From CAIXZV01 sp963697365 (GTDB lineage Bacteria; Chloroflexota; Limnocylindria; Limnocylindrales; CSP1-4), in the NCBI GenBank assembly GCA_963697365.1, contig CAVONT010000009.1:1-64000 (forward strand): 64,000 nucleotides of DNA, in the 5' to 3' direction. The notes beneath the pieces are model-generated. The model searched no databases. It was not told the DNA's origin and saw only the letters and a list, made by a program, of their open reading frames with translations. This document shows, one piece after another, positions 27,473 to 37,283 of this stretch. How positions within the stretch are numbered: the stretch's first letter is position 1; each line of letters opens with the position of its first letter. The position numbers and the translations under genes were made by a program.

Positions 27473-28452
27473 ATGCTGATCCTCGACGCGCTGGGCCGGG
27501 TCCTCCCGGTCCTGCTCCTGTTCGGCCTGGGCGCGCTCCTGCGCCGGACCGGCTTCCTCGCCGAGACCACGGTCGCCGACCTGCGCCGGCTGGTCCTCAA
27601 CATCACCCTCCCGGCCGCGCTGTTCCTGACGTTCCTGCGCGTCTCGCTCGAGGCGCGCTACCTGCCGATCGTCGCGATCGTGTTCGCGGCCTGCGTGCTG
27701 ATGCTCCTGGTGGGGCCGTTCCTGACCCGAGGGGTCGGCGTGACGTCGTGGTACGGCGGCCGCCTGCTGGCCGGGTTCGAGGCGGGCATGCTCGGCTACG
27801 CGATCTACGGAGGCGTGTTCGGGCAGGAGGCCCTCTACCGCTTCGGCATCGTCGACCTTGGCCAGGTGCTGTTCGTGTTCTTCGTCCTGGCGACGGTGCT
27901 GACCCGTCATGCGACCGGGCGCACGCCCGGGGCGAAGGACGCCCTCCTCGCCTTCGTGCGGACGCCGGTGATCCTCGCGATCGCGGCCGGCGTTGCCGGG
28001 AGCGCGGTCGGCCTGGGACCCGTCCTGGACGCCAGCCCGCTGAGCTCCGCGGTCCTCACGACGCTCGGCGCTGCTGGGTGCGATCACCACGCCGGTGATC
28101 GCGATCGTGATCGGCTACGGGACCAGGCTGCGACCGGGGGCGCTGTCGATGCCGGCCCGGACGGTGGCGGTGCGCATGGCCGCATGGGTGCTGCTCGCGA
28201 TCGCGTTCGACAAGCTGGTGGTCGAAGGGCTGCTCGGCCTGGACCGGCTGTTCGGGGCCGCAGTGCTGACGATGGCGGTCCTGCCGCCGCCGTTCGTGGT
28301 TCCGCTGCTACATGCGCGACGGCGGTGACGGCACCGAGGGCGAGACGAAGGATCGCGACGAGCGCGCGTACGTCACGGACACGCTGTCGCTGGCCACGCT
28401 CGCGACGATGGTCGCAATCCCGTTGATCGCGGTGGCGTTCGCCGGGCCGTGA
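27473..28452 (+). CDS. AEC-family transporter (two frameshifts)
   Basis: Hydrophobic protein of about 325 residues with roughly ten helices. MLILDALGRVLPVLLLFGLG, then LRRLVLNITLPAALFLTFLR is the conserved start of the auxin-efflux-carrier/malate permease family (N-I-x-L-P-A-x-L-F motif). One-base insertions near 28075 (TLGA|LGAITTPVIAIVIG) and 28313 (VVPL|YMRDGGDGTEGE) divide the ORF; the corrected protein ends LIAVAFAGP at 28452. Such carriers move small organic acids. It begins 81 bases after fhs, so co-transcription with the folate operon is possible, but substrate is unknown. Confidence 0.75.
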
Positions 28453-28510
28453 TCAGGCGGCGGCGCGGTGCTGCAGCCGACCGCCCGTGACGTGAAGGTA
28501 TCCTCGCTCG

Positions 28511-29690
28511 ATGCTCGGCCCCGTCGTCGTCGCCGTCCTCGGTCTCGTCATCATCGGGCGGACCGTCCTGAGCGCGATCCGCACGTTCGTCGTCCCTCGC
28601 GGCGAGAACGACATGCTCACCGCGATCGTGTTCCGCGCGGTCCGGGCCGTGTTCGACCTGATCGCGAGTCCGACGCCGGCCCTACGCCACCCGCGACCGG
28701 GTGATGGCGTACTACGGACCCGTCACCCTGATGCTGCTGCCCGCCACCTGGCTGACCCTGCTCGTCGTGGGCTTCGGCTGCATCTACTGGGCGCTGGGGC
28801 TGCCGGTCGCCGATGCCCTCGAGGTGTCCGGGTCCTCGCTGCTGACGCTCGGGTTCTTCCGCCCGGCGGTGCCCGGCGGTGACTTCATCGCGTTTGCGGA
28901 GGCGGCGATCGGACTGGCCCTGGTGGCGCTCCTGATCTCCTACCTGCCCACCATCTATGGTGCCTTTGCGCGTCGTGAGCTGCTCGTCAGCCTGCTCGAG
29001 GTGCGGGCTGACTCGCCGCCGTCCCCGGTCGTGATGATCACGCGCATGCACCGGCTCGCAGGGCTGGATGCGCTGCACGAGCTCTGGGTCCGCTGGGAGC
29101 AGTGGTTCGCCGAGGTCGAGGAGTCGCACTCGTCGCTGCCCGTGCTCACCTTCTACCGCAGCCAGCAGCCGGGGCAGTCATGGGTGAATGCCGGCGGGGC
29201 CGTCATGGATGCGGCGGCCCTGATGCGCTCCGCGGTCGCCGTTCCGGCCAACCCCCAGGCCGATCTTGTGATCCGGGCGGGCTATCTCGCGCTGCGACGC
29301 GTCGCCGGGCACCACGCGGATCAGCGTACGACCCGAACCCCCGGCCGACCGACACCACGAGCATCGCGCGGGCGCGAATTCGAGCACGCGCTCGACGTGA
29401 TGGCCTCCGCGGGCGTGCCCCTGGTGGCAGACCGGGACCGGGCGTGGCGGGATTTCAACGGCTGGCGCGTGAACTATGACCAGGTGCTGCGCGGCCTGGA
29501 GACACGTCACGATGGCGCCGACACCCTGGTCGGGACCGCCCGATGCTGTCGGCATGGGCGACCGATGAACCGGCCAGCGAACCGGCCATCGAACCGGCCG
29601 GCGAACCGGCCATCGAACCGGCTGTCGCGCTGACTGGCGAGCCTGCGGGGGGATCAGGCGCCGAACGTCTGGCGGCCGGGGAGCCCTGAG
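28511..29690 (+). CDS. Channel-like membrane protein (several frameshifts), unknown function
   Basis: Begins MLGPVVVAVLGLVIIGRTVL, then a one-base insertion near 28687 (ASPTPA|YATRDRVMAYYGPVTL). Three to four helices follow, with SGSSLLTLGFFRPAVPGGDF between two of them, a possible re-entrant pore loop, then a long cytoplasmic domain starting ARRELLVSLLEVRADSPPSP. I associate this pattern with two-TM ion-channel-like proteins of Actinobacteria and Chloroflexota, without certainty. Two further shifts near 29315-29390 and one near 29545 are suspected; correcting the last yields an acidic tail of repeated EPA units ending at 29690. The tail then overlaps the convergent gene. Confidence 0.5.
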
Positions 29691-30355
29691 GAGGCGGTCC
29701 CGCGTGGGCGAGCCACCAGGAGCACGAGCACCAGCACGCCGAGGCCCGCGACCAGCGTGCAGGACAACGCCTGCGGCGGCCAGCGTCTCGGCCGGCGAGC
29801 CCGTCGGCATCCGCCGCAGCGGACGGCGATGGCGCCGGCGTGGCGAGCTCCGACGGCGCCGTCTCGACGGGCTCGCCGCCGCCGAAGGTCTCGACCGCCT
29901 CGGCGAGCAGCGCCTGACCCTCCGGCGTGGCGAGGTCCACGAATGGCGAGCAGATGCTGACCGTGACCGGGGCCCCCGTGAGCTCCGGCACCAGGCCGCC
30001 ATCGTCCACCCGCCCGGCGACCGCGAGCCAGCTCGACCCGGCCGGCGGCCGCCCGCCGATACCGCAACTTGACCCGTTCCCGAAGTCACCCGAGATGAGA
30101 ATCACCGGCGCCGCCCCGGTGCCTGAGAACCACTGGTCGACGTTGACCAGCAGGCCGTCCTCGTCGCTGTTCGTCACCGTGCCCGCGAAGATCACCGTGC
30201 CCTCGCCCGCGTACTCCGCGAGCGGCATCCGCTCGACGCATGAGCAGGCGAGCGCGACCTGCGGGGCGAGCATGGCCGACGCCGAACACGAGCCCGGCGG
30301 CCAGGCCGGTGGCCAGCAGCAGGGCGGCGAGGGTCGTGCGGATGATGGCCTGCAT
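29654..30355 (-). CDS. Secreted CSC-motif protein with C-terminal anchor (frameshifted)
   Basis: Start MQAIIRTTLAALLLATGLAA is a signal peptide; after a one-base insertion near 30275 the mature part begins APQVALACSCVERMPLAEYA and continues GEGTVIFAGTVTNSDEDGLL. The A-C-S-C start followed by a beta-rich segment with V-F-x-G-x-V resembles the netrin/TIMP-like (NTR) fold seen in bacterial secreted proteins. A second shift near 29800 joins to the C-terminal helix SCTLVAGLGVLVLVLLVARP and the end PGRQTFGA. The protein is therefore exported and membrane-anchored at its C-terminus. Function unknown. Confidence 0.5.
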
Positions 30356-30387
30356 GGGACGTGCGCCCTCAGCCTCGGGAGGGCCGG

Positions 30388-30597
30388 TCAGGCGTTGAAC
30401 TGGAACCCGGTGGCGGCGACGAAACCGGCGACGACCACGAGGGCCGTGACGACACCGACGAGGCCGGCGCCCCACATCCTCCAGTCGATCGGGCCGAGGG
30501 CGGGCCCGCCGTGGCCGCCGTGATCGTCATGGCCGCCATGATCGTCAAGCGCGGCAGCGCCGTGTGCGTCGGCGCCGTGTGTGTCGTGGTCGCTCAT
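30388..30597 (-). CDS. His-rich single-pass microprotein
   Basis: 69 residues: MSDHDTHGADAHGAAALDDH followed by more HGGHDDHGGH repeats, then one helix (MWGAGLVGVVTALVVVAGFV) and a short end ATGFQFNA. The arm has nine or more histidines with aspartates and could bind metal. Similar small proteins occur in respiratory or metal-handling loci, but nothing adjacent supports a specific role. It is on the same strand and 32 bases upstream of the CSC-motif gene, so the two may be co-transcribed. Confidence 0.55.
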   Translation of the reverse strand: MSDHDTHGADAHGAAALDDHGGHDDHGGHGGPALGPIDWRMWGAGLVGVVTALVVVAGFVAATGFQFNA

Positions 30598-30660
30598 CGT
30601 TGTCTCGTGCTACCTCCGCACCCATTGTTCCACGGCCGGGGCACTCTAGACTCTCCCTTG

Positions 30661-31371
30661 ATGCTGACCATCGTCCTCACCCGCCACGGACTCACCGACC
30701 GCTCCGAGCCCGAGCAGCACCTCGGCCAGCGCATGGACGTCTCGCTCAACGACGACGGCCGCCGCCAGGCCAAGGCCCTCGGACGACGACTCGCCCGCGT
30801 GCCATTCGACCGTGCGATCACGAGCCCGCTGTTCCGGGCCCGCGAGACCGCGGAGCTGGTCACCGGGGGCGGTGTCCACCTCGAACCCGATCCCCGCCTC
30901 AAGGAGATGGACTACGGCGGCTGGGAGGGCATGACCTACGCCCAGATCGCCGAGCGCGACGGCGCCTTCAGGCGTGAGTGGGAGCTTGCGCCGGACCGGC
31001 TCGCGTGTCCCGGCGGCGAGTCGGGCGGCGACGTGGCGGCGCGCGTGCGCTCGTTCCTCGAGGAACTGCTCGCGGAGCACAAGGCGTGGCACGCGCGCGC
31101 CGCGTTCCGCGCCACGTTCGAGGGAGGACCGGCGGCGCGGACGCCGGAGCGGCCGGTCCTGGTCGTCGGGCACAGCTCCACGAACCGGATCCTGCTGTGC
31201 GTGGCGCTGGGCACGGACATCCGCGACTACCGCCGGCGCTTCGTCCAGGGCCAGGCGAACCTCACGGTGCTGCGCTGGGAGGCGGGGGACGGGCCGGCCG
31301 ACGGCAAGCTCATCGTCGCCAACGACCTCGCGCACCTGTTGCCCGTGGACGGCGCCCCTTGGGCGGGCTGA
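30661..31371 (+). CDS. Histidine phosphatase family protein
   Basis: 236 residues from ATG. The RHG motif (MLTIVLTRHGLTDRSEPEQH) carries the phospho-accepting histidine at residue 9; FDRAITSPLFRARETAELV and the second catalytic histidine in VLVVGHSSTNRILLCVALG complete the branch-1 phosphoglycerate-mutase/phosphatase fold. Such enzymes include cobalamin ribazole phosphatase, 2,3-diphosphoglycerate-independent phosphatases and broad phosphomonoesterases; the exact substrate is not evident. Starts only 63 bases from the divergent His-rich microprotein gene. Confidence 0.85.
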   Translation: MLTIVLTRHGLTDRSEPEQHLGQRMDVSLNDDGRRQAKALGRRLARVPFDRAITSPLFRARETAELVTGGGVHLEPDPRLKEMDYGGWEGMTYAQIAERDGAFRREWELAPDRLACPGGESGGDVAARVRSFLEELLAEHKAWHARAAFRATFEGGPAARTPERPVLVVGHSSTNRILLCVALGTDIRDYRRRFVQGQANLTVLRWEAGDGPADGKLIVANDLAHLLPVDGAPWAG

Positions 31372-31451
31372 GGCTCGGATGCGCGGCCTGCGGGTGCGGC
31401 GACCTGCGTCGGCCTGACGTCGCCTGACGTCCCGGGCCAGAGGAAATATCG

Positions 31452-31464
31452 CCTAGTTACTAGG
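31452..31464. promoter_or_regulatory. Palindrome upstream of nrfHA (operator candidate)
   Basis: CCTAGT-T-ACTAGG, a perfect 6-bp inverted repeat, lies in a distinctly AT-richer stretch (31440-31480) about 140 bases before the nrfH start. CTAG tetranucleotides are rare in the rest of the window. Probably the operator of a nitrite- or redox-responsive regulator; the family is not identifiable. Confidence 0.55.
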
Positions 31465-31603
31465 TAGACGATTTCAGTCGGGACCTTTGGCCCTCAATCC
31501 CGCCACCGGGCCCCGTGACGATTCGGGCATCCGGGTCGTGTCCCCCTCGTCCGCGCGTGGGCGCAAGGGAACGTCCCGTGGACTACCCGAGGGATCCTCG
31601 CCG

Positions 31604-32116
31604 ATGAGCCAGCCGGACGGCGCGCCGCAGCGCCAGGGAACGCGTTCGACACCAGTGCCCCGCTGGGTGCGCCTTGCCCTGTTCGTCCTGTTCGGCGCCG
31701 TGATCGGCCTGTCGCTGTTCACGGTGTCCTATGCCGAGGCGACCTCGTACCTCTCCGACGATCCCGTCAACTGCACCAACTGCCACGTCATGAACGACGT
31801 GTACGACGCCTGGGTCAAGGGCCCGCACCACGCGGTCGCCACCTGCAACGACTGCCACATTCCGCACGCGTTCCCGGACAAGTGGATCGTGAAGGCGATG
31901 AACGGGTTCAACCACAGCCTTGCGTTCACGCTCCAGAACTTCCCGGAGCCGATCCGGATCACGCCGCCCAACAAGACCGTGGCCCTCAACAACTGCTCCT
32001 ACTGCCACGGCGACTTCGTCTCGATGGTGGACCACGCGGGGCAGGAGGAACTCGAGGACTGCACGCGCTGCCACGCCACGATCGGCCACGACGAGAACAG
32101 CGCAGGCAAGCCGTGA
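31604..32116 (+). CDS. nrfH: Cytochrome c nitrite reductase small subunit NrfH
   Basis: 170 residues. An N-terminal membrane anchor (WVRLALFVLFGAVIGLSLFT) is followed by four CxxCH haem c sites: CTNCH, CNDCH, CSYCH and CTRCH. This is the NapC/NirT family quinol dehydrogenase that passes electrons from menaquinol to the NrfA catalytic subunit. The ATG at 31604 was preferred over upstream TTG/GTG codons because the anchor then lies about 20 residues in. The nrfA gene follows directly on the same strand; an alternative GTG for it overlaps this stop. Confidence 0.92.
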   Translation: MSQPDGAPQRQGTRSTPVPRWVRLALFVLFGAVIGLSLFTVSYAEATSYLSDDPVNCTNCHVMNDVYDAWVKGPHHAVATCNDCHIPHAFPDKWIVKAMNGFNHSLAFTLQNFPEPIRITPPNKTVALNNCSYCHGDFVSMVDHAGQEELEDCTRCHATIGHDENSAGKP

Positions 32117-32205
32117 CCCCCGACGACGTGAACCCCACTCGTGACGCCATGACCACCGACGATGCGATCCCGGATCCCGCCCCGCAGCCCATGGAGGGTG
32201 AGCCC

Positions 32206-33676
32206 ATGACCGACGCAGCCGCGCCTGCCACTCCCGAGCCCGAGCCCGCCGCGCCCGATCGCCGCGGCCGAACCCGGGCCTGCGGCCGAGTCGCCCTCCA
32301 AGGCGAGGCGCAGCCGATCCTGGCTCGCGTATGGCGCCGCCTTCCTGGTCGGCGCGGTCGCCCTGGTCGTCGTCGCGGGCCTCCTCGCCAACATCTTCAC
32401 GCGCAAGGCCGAGGGCGAGGCCACGGTCGTCAAGGTCGTGGACATCGAGGACGGCGAGACCGATGCCGCCGTCTGGGGCCAGAACTTCCCGCTCGAGTAC
32501 AGCCGCTTCGTGATGACCGAGGACGACACGGTCCGCACGCAGTGGGGCGGCAGCGAGAAGTACGACAAGCTCGCCCGCTTCCCGGCGATGCAGCGCCTGT
32601 GGGCCGGCTACGCCTTCTCGGTGGAGTTCAACGAGGAGCGCGGCCACTTCTACGCGCTCACCGACCAGAAGGAGACCAAGCGCCAGGAGGTCGTCAAGCA
32701 GCCGGGCGCCTGCGCCAACTGCCACAGCGGCGACACGCCGAACCTGATCAAGTCGATGGGTTGGGAGGCGTTCAACAAGGGCCCGTACAAGGAGATCGAG
32801 GACGACCTCCACACGTCGGTCACCTGCAACGACTGCCACGACCCCGACACCATGGCCCTGCGGATCACCCGGCCGGCATTCGAGAACGCGATGGAGCTGC
32901 GCGGCATCGACCTGGCCAAGGCCAGCCGCCAGGAGATGCGCACCTACGTCTGCGCCCAGTGCCACGTCGAGTACTACTTCAAGGGCGACAACAAGATCCT
33001 GACCTTCCCCTGGGAGAAGGGGCTCAGCATCGACAACATCAACGACTACTACGACGAGTACGGGTTCAAGGACTGGGAGCACAAGGAGACGGGGGCTCCC
33101 ATGCTCAAGATCCAGCACCCGGAGTACGAGCTGTACAGCAGCGGCCTCCACGCCAAGTCCGGCGTGTCCTGCGCCGACTGCCACATGCCGTACATCCGCG
33201 AGGGTGCGATGAAGGTCTCGGACCACTGGATCCGCAGCCCCATGAACAACATCGCGGCGTCCTGCCAGACGTGCCACAAGATGGACGAGGCGAAGCTCGC
33301 CGAGCGGATCCTCACCATCCAGGACAAGACCGCCACCCAGCTGCGCCAGACGGAGACGGCGATCATCGCGGCGATCGACGCGATGAACGCAGCCAAGGCC
33401 GCCGGCGCCACGGACGACGCCCTCAAGGAGGCACGCGACTTCCAGCGCAAGGCCAACATCCGGTGGGACTTCATCTCGTCGGAGAACAGCACGGGCTTCC
33501 ACAGCCCGCAGGAGGCGGCCCGCGTGCTGGGCGACGCGATGAACTTCGCCCGCATGGCCCAGGTCTCGGCCGAGCGCCTGACGATGTCGCTGACCGGCAC
33601 GACGCCGTCCTCGACGCTGACCCCGCTCGACGAGTCGCAGGTGATCGGGGATCCCGCGCCGCCTCGGCTGGAGTAG
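32206..33676 (+). CDS. nrfA: Ammonia-forming nitrite reductase NrfA (one frameshift)
   Basis: About 490 residues from ATG 32206, which has GGAGG seven bases upstream. A one-base insertion near 32263 interrupts the leader; the corrected protein has an anchor helix (AYGAAFLVGAVALVVVAGLL) and then the NrfA domain (VWGQNFPLEYSRFVMTEDDT). Five haem sites occur at about residues 169, 207, 249, 322 and 353: CANCH, CNDCH, CAQCH, CADCH, CQTCH. The first, normally CxxCK in E. coli-type enzymes, is CxxCH here. NrfA reduces nitrite to ammonium with six electrons outside the membrane. NrfH upstream is its electron donor. Confidence 0.9.
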
Positions 33677-33719
33677 TCGCCCTCAACCGCAGCGCCTGCG
33701 AGGCGCCGGCGTCCCTGGC

Positions 33720-33753
33720 CTCGGGCCCCCGGATCCCCTCCCGGGGGCCCGAG
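33720..33753 (+). terminator. Hairpin terminator after nrfHA
   Basis: CTCGGGCCCCCGG and CCGGGGGCCCGAG form a perfect 13-bp stem with an 8-base loop, 43 bases after the nrfA stop. No T tract. Confidence 0.7.
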
Positions 33754-33999
33754 CCGTTCCGGGTCCTTCGCGGTTGATGCCCTGAGCCGGCCTCTCCGTG
33801 ACCGCGAGCCTGCGGCGGGCGGCGTGCGGGGCCTGGTCACAGGGTGTCGCGGGGCCAGTTCCCGCCCAGCGAGCGAACGGGGCGGTGCAGCGCCTGGATT
33901 CCCGCCGGGCGGGAGGACGGTCACGCCACACGCCGCGGCACGTGTTGGATTCCCGCTCGGCGCCCAGTTCGTCCGTCTTGTGCGACCGGACAACCGCCT

Positions 34000-34108
34000 A
34001 GCGGGAAGCCGGGCCCCAGAGTGCCCAGCGGGAAGCCGGGCCCCAGAGTGCCCAGCGGGAAGCCGGGCCCCGAGAGTGCCCAGCGGGAAGCCGGAGCTCA
34101 GAGTGCCG
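34000..34108. repeat. 27-base tandem repeat, four copies
   Basis: Unit AGCGGGAAGCCGGGCCCCAG plus AGTGCCC, with units starting at 34000, 34027, 34054 and 34082; the third carries an extra base and the fourth has diverged. It lies in the 522-base gap between nrfA and the DedA gene. The rest of that gap (33754-33999 and 34109-34198) shows no gene. Confidence 0.8.
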
Positions 34109-34198
34109 AGCAGGCACCCGGGTCTCGGTGCGTCACGCATCCGGAGTCGAACAGCGTTTGAGGCCACGCGCCGAGGACCGCGTCGGGAGCCTGCCGCG

Positions 34199-34891
34199 TC
34201 ACGCGTCCGGGGAGACGTCCTCCGCGGTCGCGATCGCGCGGCGTCCTGCCCGCCAGGGCTTGACATACCGGAACCAGATCCAGGCCAGGCCGATGACGAC
34301 GAGGATCCCGAGCACGAGGTACTCGTACCGCTTCAGGATCGACCCAATCTCCAGCCAGTTCTCGCCCAGCAGGTAGCCCGCCAGCACCAGCGCGAGGTTC
34401 CATGGGATCGACCCAAGGATCGTGAACAGGATGAACGGCCCGAGGTGCATCCTGCCGACGCCGGCCCCGAAGGACACGAGCGAGCGGACCACCGGGATCA
34501 TCCGCCCGAAGAAGCTCGCCCAGGCGCCCCAGCGGTCGAAGAACCGCTCCGTGCGGTCGAGATCCGTCTCCGTGAAGCGCAGGTACTTCCCCCAGCGCAC
34601 CAGCAGCGGCCGCCCGCCCCAGTACCCGATCGCATAGGCGACCAGCGCACCGATCAGCGAGCCGATCGTGGCGGCGGTCACCAGGAGCGGGATGCTCCAC
34701 GGGGCCCCCGTCATCGGCTCCAGCGAGTCCGGCTGGGCCGCGAGGAACCCGGCGAACGGGAGCACCAGCTCCGACGGGATGGGGATGATCACGCTCTCGA
34801 TGGCCACCCACAGCGCGACGCCGAAGTAGCCCACGGCCTCGTAGACGGCCGTGACGAGCTCACGGACCGGACCGTTCAGGAAGTCGAACAC
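34199..34891 (-). CDS. DedA family membrane protein
   Basis: 230 residues with five to six hydrophobic segments. The VTT/SNARE-associated core is clear: ESVIIPIPSELVLPFAGFLA, GSLIGALVAYAIGYWGGRPL, then FFGRMIPVVRSLVSFGAGVG (the F-x-R-x-[IV]-P motif) and PFILFTILGSIPWNLALVLA. DedA proteins flip or transport undecaprenyl phosphate or other lipids and support membrane potential. The frame is intact with the normal length. It is divergent from hutH with only 17 bases between the start codons, so their promoters overlap the coding regions. Confidence 0.9.
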   Translation of the reverse strand: MFDFLNGPVRELVTAVYEAVGYFGVALWVAIESVIIPIPSELVLPFAGFLAAQPDSLEPMTGAPWSIPLLVTAATIGSLIGALVAYAIGYWGGRPLLVRWGKYLRFTETDLDRTERFFDRWGAWASFFGRMIPVVRSLVSFGAGVGRMHLGPFILFTILGSIPWNLALVLAGYLLGENWLEIGSILKRYEYLVLGILVVIGLAWIWFRYVKPWRAGRRAIATAEDVSPDA

Positions 34892-34908
34892 GGGCGGAAG
34901 GGTAGCCT

Positions 34909-36577
34909 ATGCTCGTCCCTGTGACCGATGCCCACTTCCTCCCCGAGCGCTCGCCGGCCCAGCATCCCCGCGATCTGGTCGTCCTGACCGGCGCCGACCT
35001 GTCGATCGCCGACGTCGAGGCGGTCGCCCGCCACGGTGCCAGGGCCGCGCTCGACGTCCACGCCCGCGACCGGATGCAGGAGGCTCGCGACGTCATCGAG
35101 GCGCTCGTCGCCCGTGGCGAGGTGGTCTACGGCGTCACCACCGGGTTTGGCGACCTCGCCACGACCTTCATCCCGCCCGGTGATGCCGCGCAGCTCCAGG
35201 AGAACCTGATCGCGTCGCATGCGGCCGGCGTGGGCCCGCCGTTCCCGCGCGAGGTCGTGCGGGCGATGCTGCTCCTGCGGGCGAACACGCTGGCGCTCGG
35301 CCACTCCGGCTGCCGGCCGCTGCTGGTGGACCGGATCTGCGCGTTCCTCGAGCTGGGCATCCATCCCGTCGTGCCGGAGCAGGGGAGCGTGGGCGCGTCG
35401 GGCGACCTCGCGCCGCTGGCGCACCTCGCGCTGCCGATCATCGGGCGCGGCCAGGTGGAGCTGGGCGGCGAGGTGATGCCGGCGCCGCTCGCGCTGCGCG
35501 CGTGTGGGCTGGAGCCGCTGCAGCTGGAGCCGAAGGAGGGCCTCGCGCTCCTCAACGGCACCCAGCTCATGAGTGCGCTGGGTGCCCTGCTGCTGGCCGA
35601 TGCGGACCGCCTCGTCCGCACCGCCTCGGTGGCGGCGGCGCTCACCGTGGAGGCGATGCTGGGCACCGAGGTGGCGTTCGCGGCTCCCTACCAGCTGGCT
35701 CGGCCGCACCCGGGCCAGGTCCGCACGGCGGCGGAGCTGCGCCACCTCCTGCGCGATTCCGGCCTGCAGACCGCGCACCACGGATCCGCGCACAAGGTGC
35801 AGGACCCGTACTCGCTGCGCTGCGTGCCGCAGGTGCACGGCGCCGTCCGCGACGCGCTGGACCACCTGCGGCGGGTGCTGGACGTGGAGCTCAACTCGGC
35901 CACCGACAACCCGCTCGTCTTCCCCGAGGGCGGCTCCGTCCCCACCGATGCCCTCGCGACGGGCGGGGGGCTGGTGATCAGCGGCGGCAACTTCCACGGG
36001 GAGCCGATCGCGCTCGCGCTCGACTTCGCGAAGCTGGCGCTCTCGGAGCTGGGCGCCATCTCGGAGCGGCGGATCGCGCTGATGGTGGACCCGCGCCTCA
36101 ACGGCGGGCTGCCCGCGTTCCTCACGCCCGACCCCGGTCGCAACAGCGGCCTGATGATCACGCAGTACACGGCGGCCGCCCTCGCGTCCGAGAACAAGGT
36201 CTACGCGCACCCGTCGTCGGCCGACTCGATCCCGACCTCCGCCAACCAGGAGGACCACGTGTCGATGGGCGCCTCGTCGGCGCGGCACGCGCGCGTGGTG
36301 CTGGGGCACGTTGAGCAGATCCTGGCGATCGAGCTGCTGGCCGGCGCGCAGGCGCTGGACCTGCGGCTGACGTTGATGGCGCGCGAGGGCAGGGAGACCG
36401 GCACCGCCGGGGAGCCAGCGCCGGCGCCGGGCGCCGGCGTGGCTGAGGCGCACGCACGGATCCGGGCCCGGGTGCCCTTCCTTGCAGGGGACCGGGAGCC
36501 CGGGCCGGACATGGCGGCGGTGCTGTGCCATGGTCCACGAGGGCGTCCTCTCGGACCTCACCGGCCCTGCCGGCTGA
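34909..36577 (+). CDS. hutH: Histidine ammonia-lyase (frameshift at the C-terminus)
   Basis: About 555 residues. The prosthetic MIO group forms from Ala-Ser-Gly in GSVGASGDLAPLAHLALPII; YGVTTGFGDLATTFIPPGDA, NLIASHAAGVGPPFPREVVR and the C-terminal SMGASSARHARVVLGHVEQI are standard hutH motifs. One extra base near 36533 shifts the last 15 codons; corrected, the end reads AMVHEGVLSDLTGPAG. The enzyme deaminates histidine to trans-urocanate, the first step of the Hut pathway; hutU, ftcD and hutI follow at 38.8-45.4 kb. ATG 34909 or GTG 34921 may be the start. Confidence 0.95.
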
Positions 36578-36719
36578 GCGCGATCCACCTGCGGTTCATT
36601 TCGGGCTGGTCCCCGCATGGGTCAGGTCGCGAAGTCGGTCGGTTCCGTCCCCGACCCCTGCACGACGCGCGCCGATCTGAACCGCACACGGATCAAGCCG
36701 GTGGTGGGGCCCAGTCGGA

Positions 36720-37229
36720 TCAGCCCTCGGCGGACTCCACGGACAGCCGGCCCTGCGTGTCGGCGAAGTCCCAGCAGTCGATCTCGGGCGGCGTGATCCC
36801 CAGCATGGTCAGCGCCGTGCACACCTGGCTCCGGTGATCCGACCCGTGGTGGAGAACCTGGGCGAGGCGGATGCCGAGCGGGGCCAGGCTGCGGGTGCCG
36901 TCATCACGCAGCCGGGCAACCACCTGGTCCGGGTCGGCGGCGGCCTCGAGGACGGCCGGCCAGGCGGTCCCAAGGCGGGCCATCACCTCCGCCAGCTCAT
37001 CGGGATCCATGCCGTCCTCGTCGATCTCGGCCACGGAGCCTCCGGTGAGGGCGAACAGGTAGCCGGCCTCGGCGCCAACGGTATGGCGGAGCGTGTCGAT
37101 GATGCTGCCAAACGTTCCCAGGACGGGGGATTCGAGCTGCTGCCGGGTGAGGACGCCGCACGCGTCGATCAGTCGCAGCGTGGCCCAGGTGTGGTGGTCG
37201 AAGGCGTCGGCGAGGATGGGTCTGCTCAT
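36720..37229 (-). CDS. DinB-like (DinB_2) four-helix metalloprotein
   Basis: 169 residues. Metal-ligand histidines of the DinB/YfiT-like fold are visible: DAFDHHTWATLRLIDACGVL near the start, IIDTLRHTVGAEAGYLFALT in the middle, and QVLHHGSDHRSQVCTALTML near the end. This fold includes thiol-dependent transferases (bacillithiol or mycothiol S-transferases) and many proteins of unknown role; it is unrelated to DNA polymerase IV despite the name. The frame is complete and convergent with hutH. Substrate unknown. Confidence 0.85.
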   Translation of the reverse strand: MSRPILADAFDHHTWATLRLIDACGVLTRQQLESPVLGTFGSIIDTLRHTVGAEAGYLFALTGGSVAEIDEDGMDPDELAEVMARLGTAWPAVLEAAADPDQVVARLRDDGTRSLAPLGIRLAQVLHHGSDHRSQVCTALTMLGITPPEIDCWDFADTQGRLSVESAEG

Positions 37230-37283
37230 GTGCGGACCCTAGCACCATGGTCCAGCCCCAGCGGCGGGCTAGACTGGCCGACC

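Noticed and set aside
36720..37229. Second DNA-damage polymerase, because of the DinB family name
   Set aside because: The protein is a four-helix metal-binding fold that shares only the name with DNA polymerase IV.
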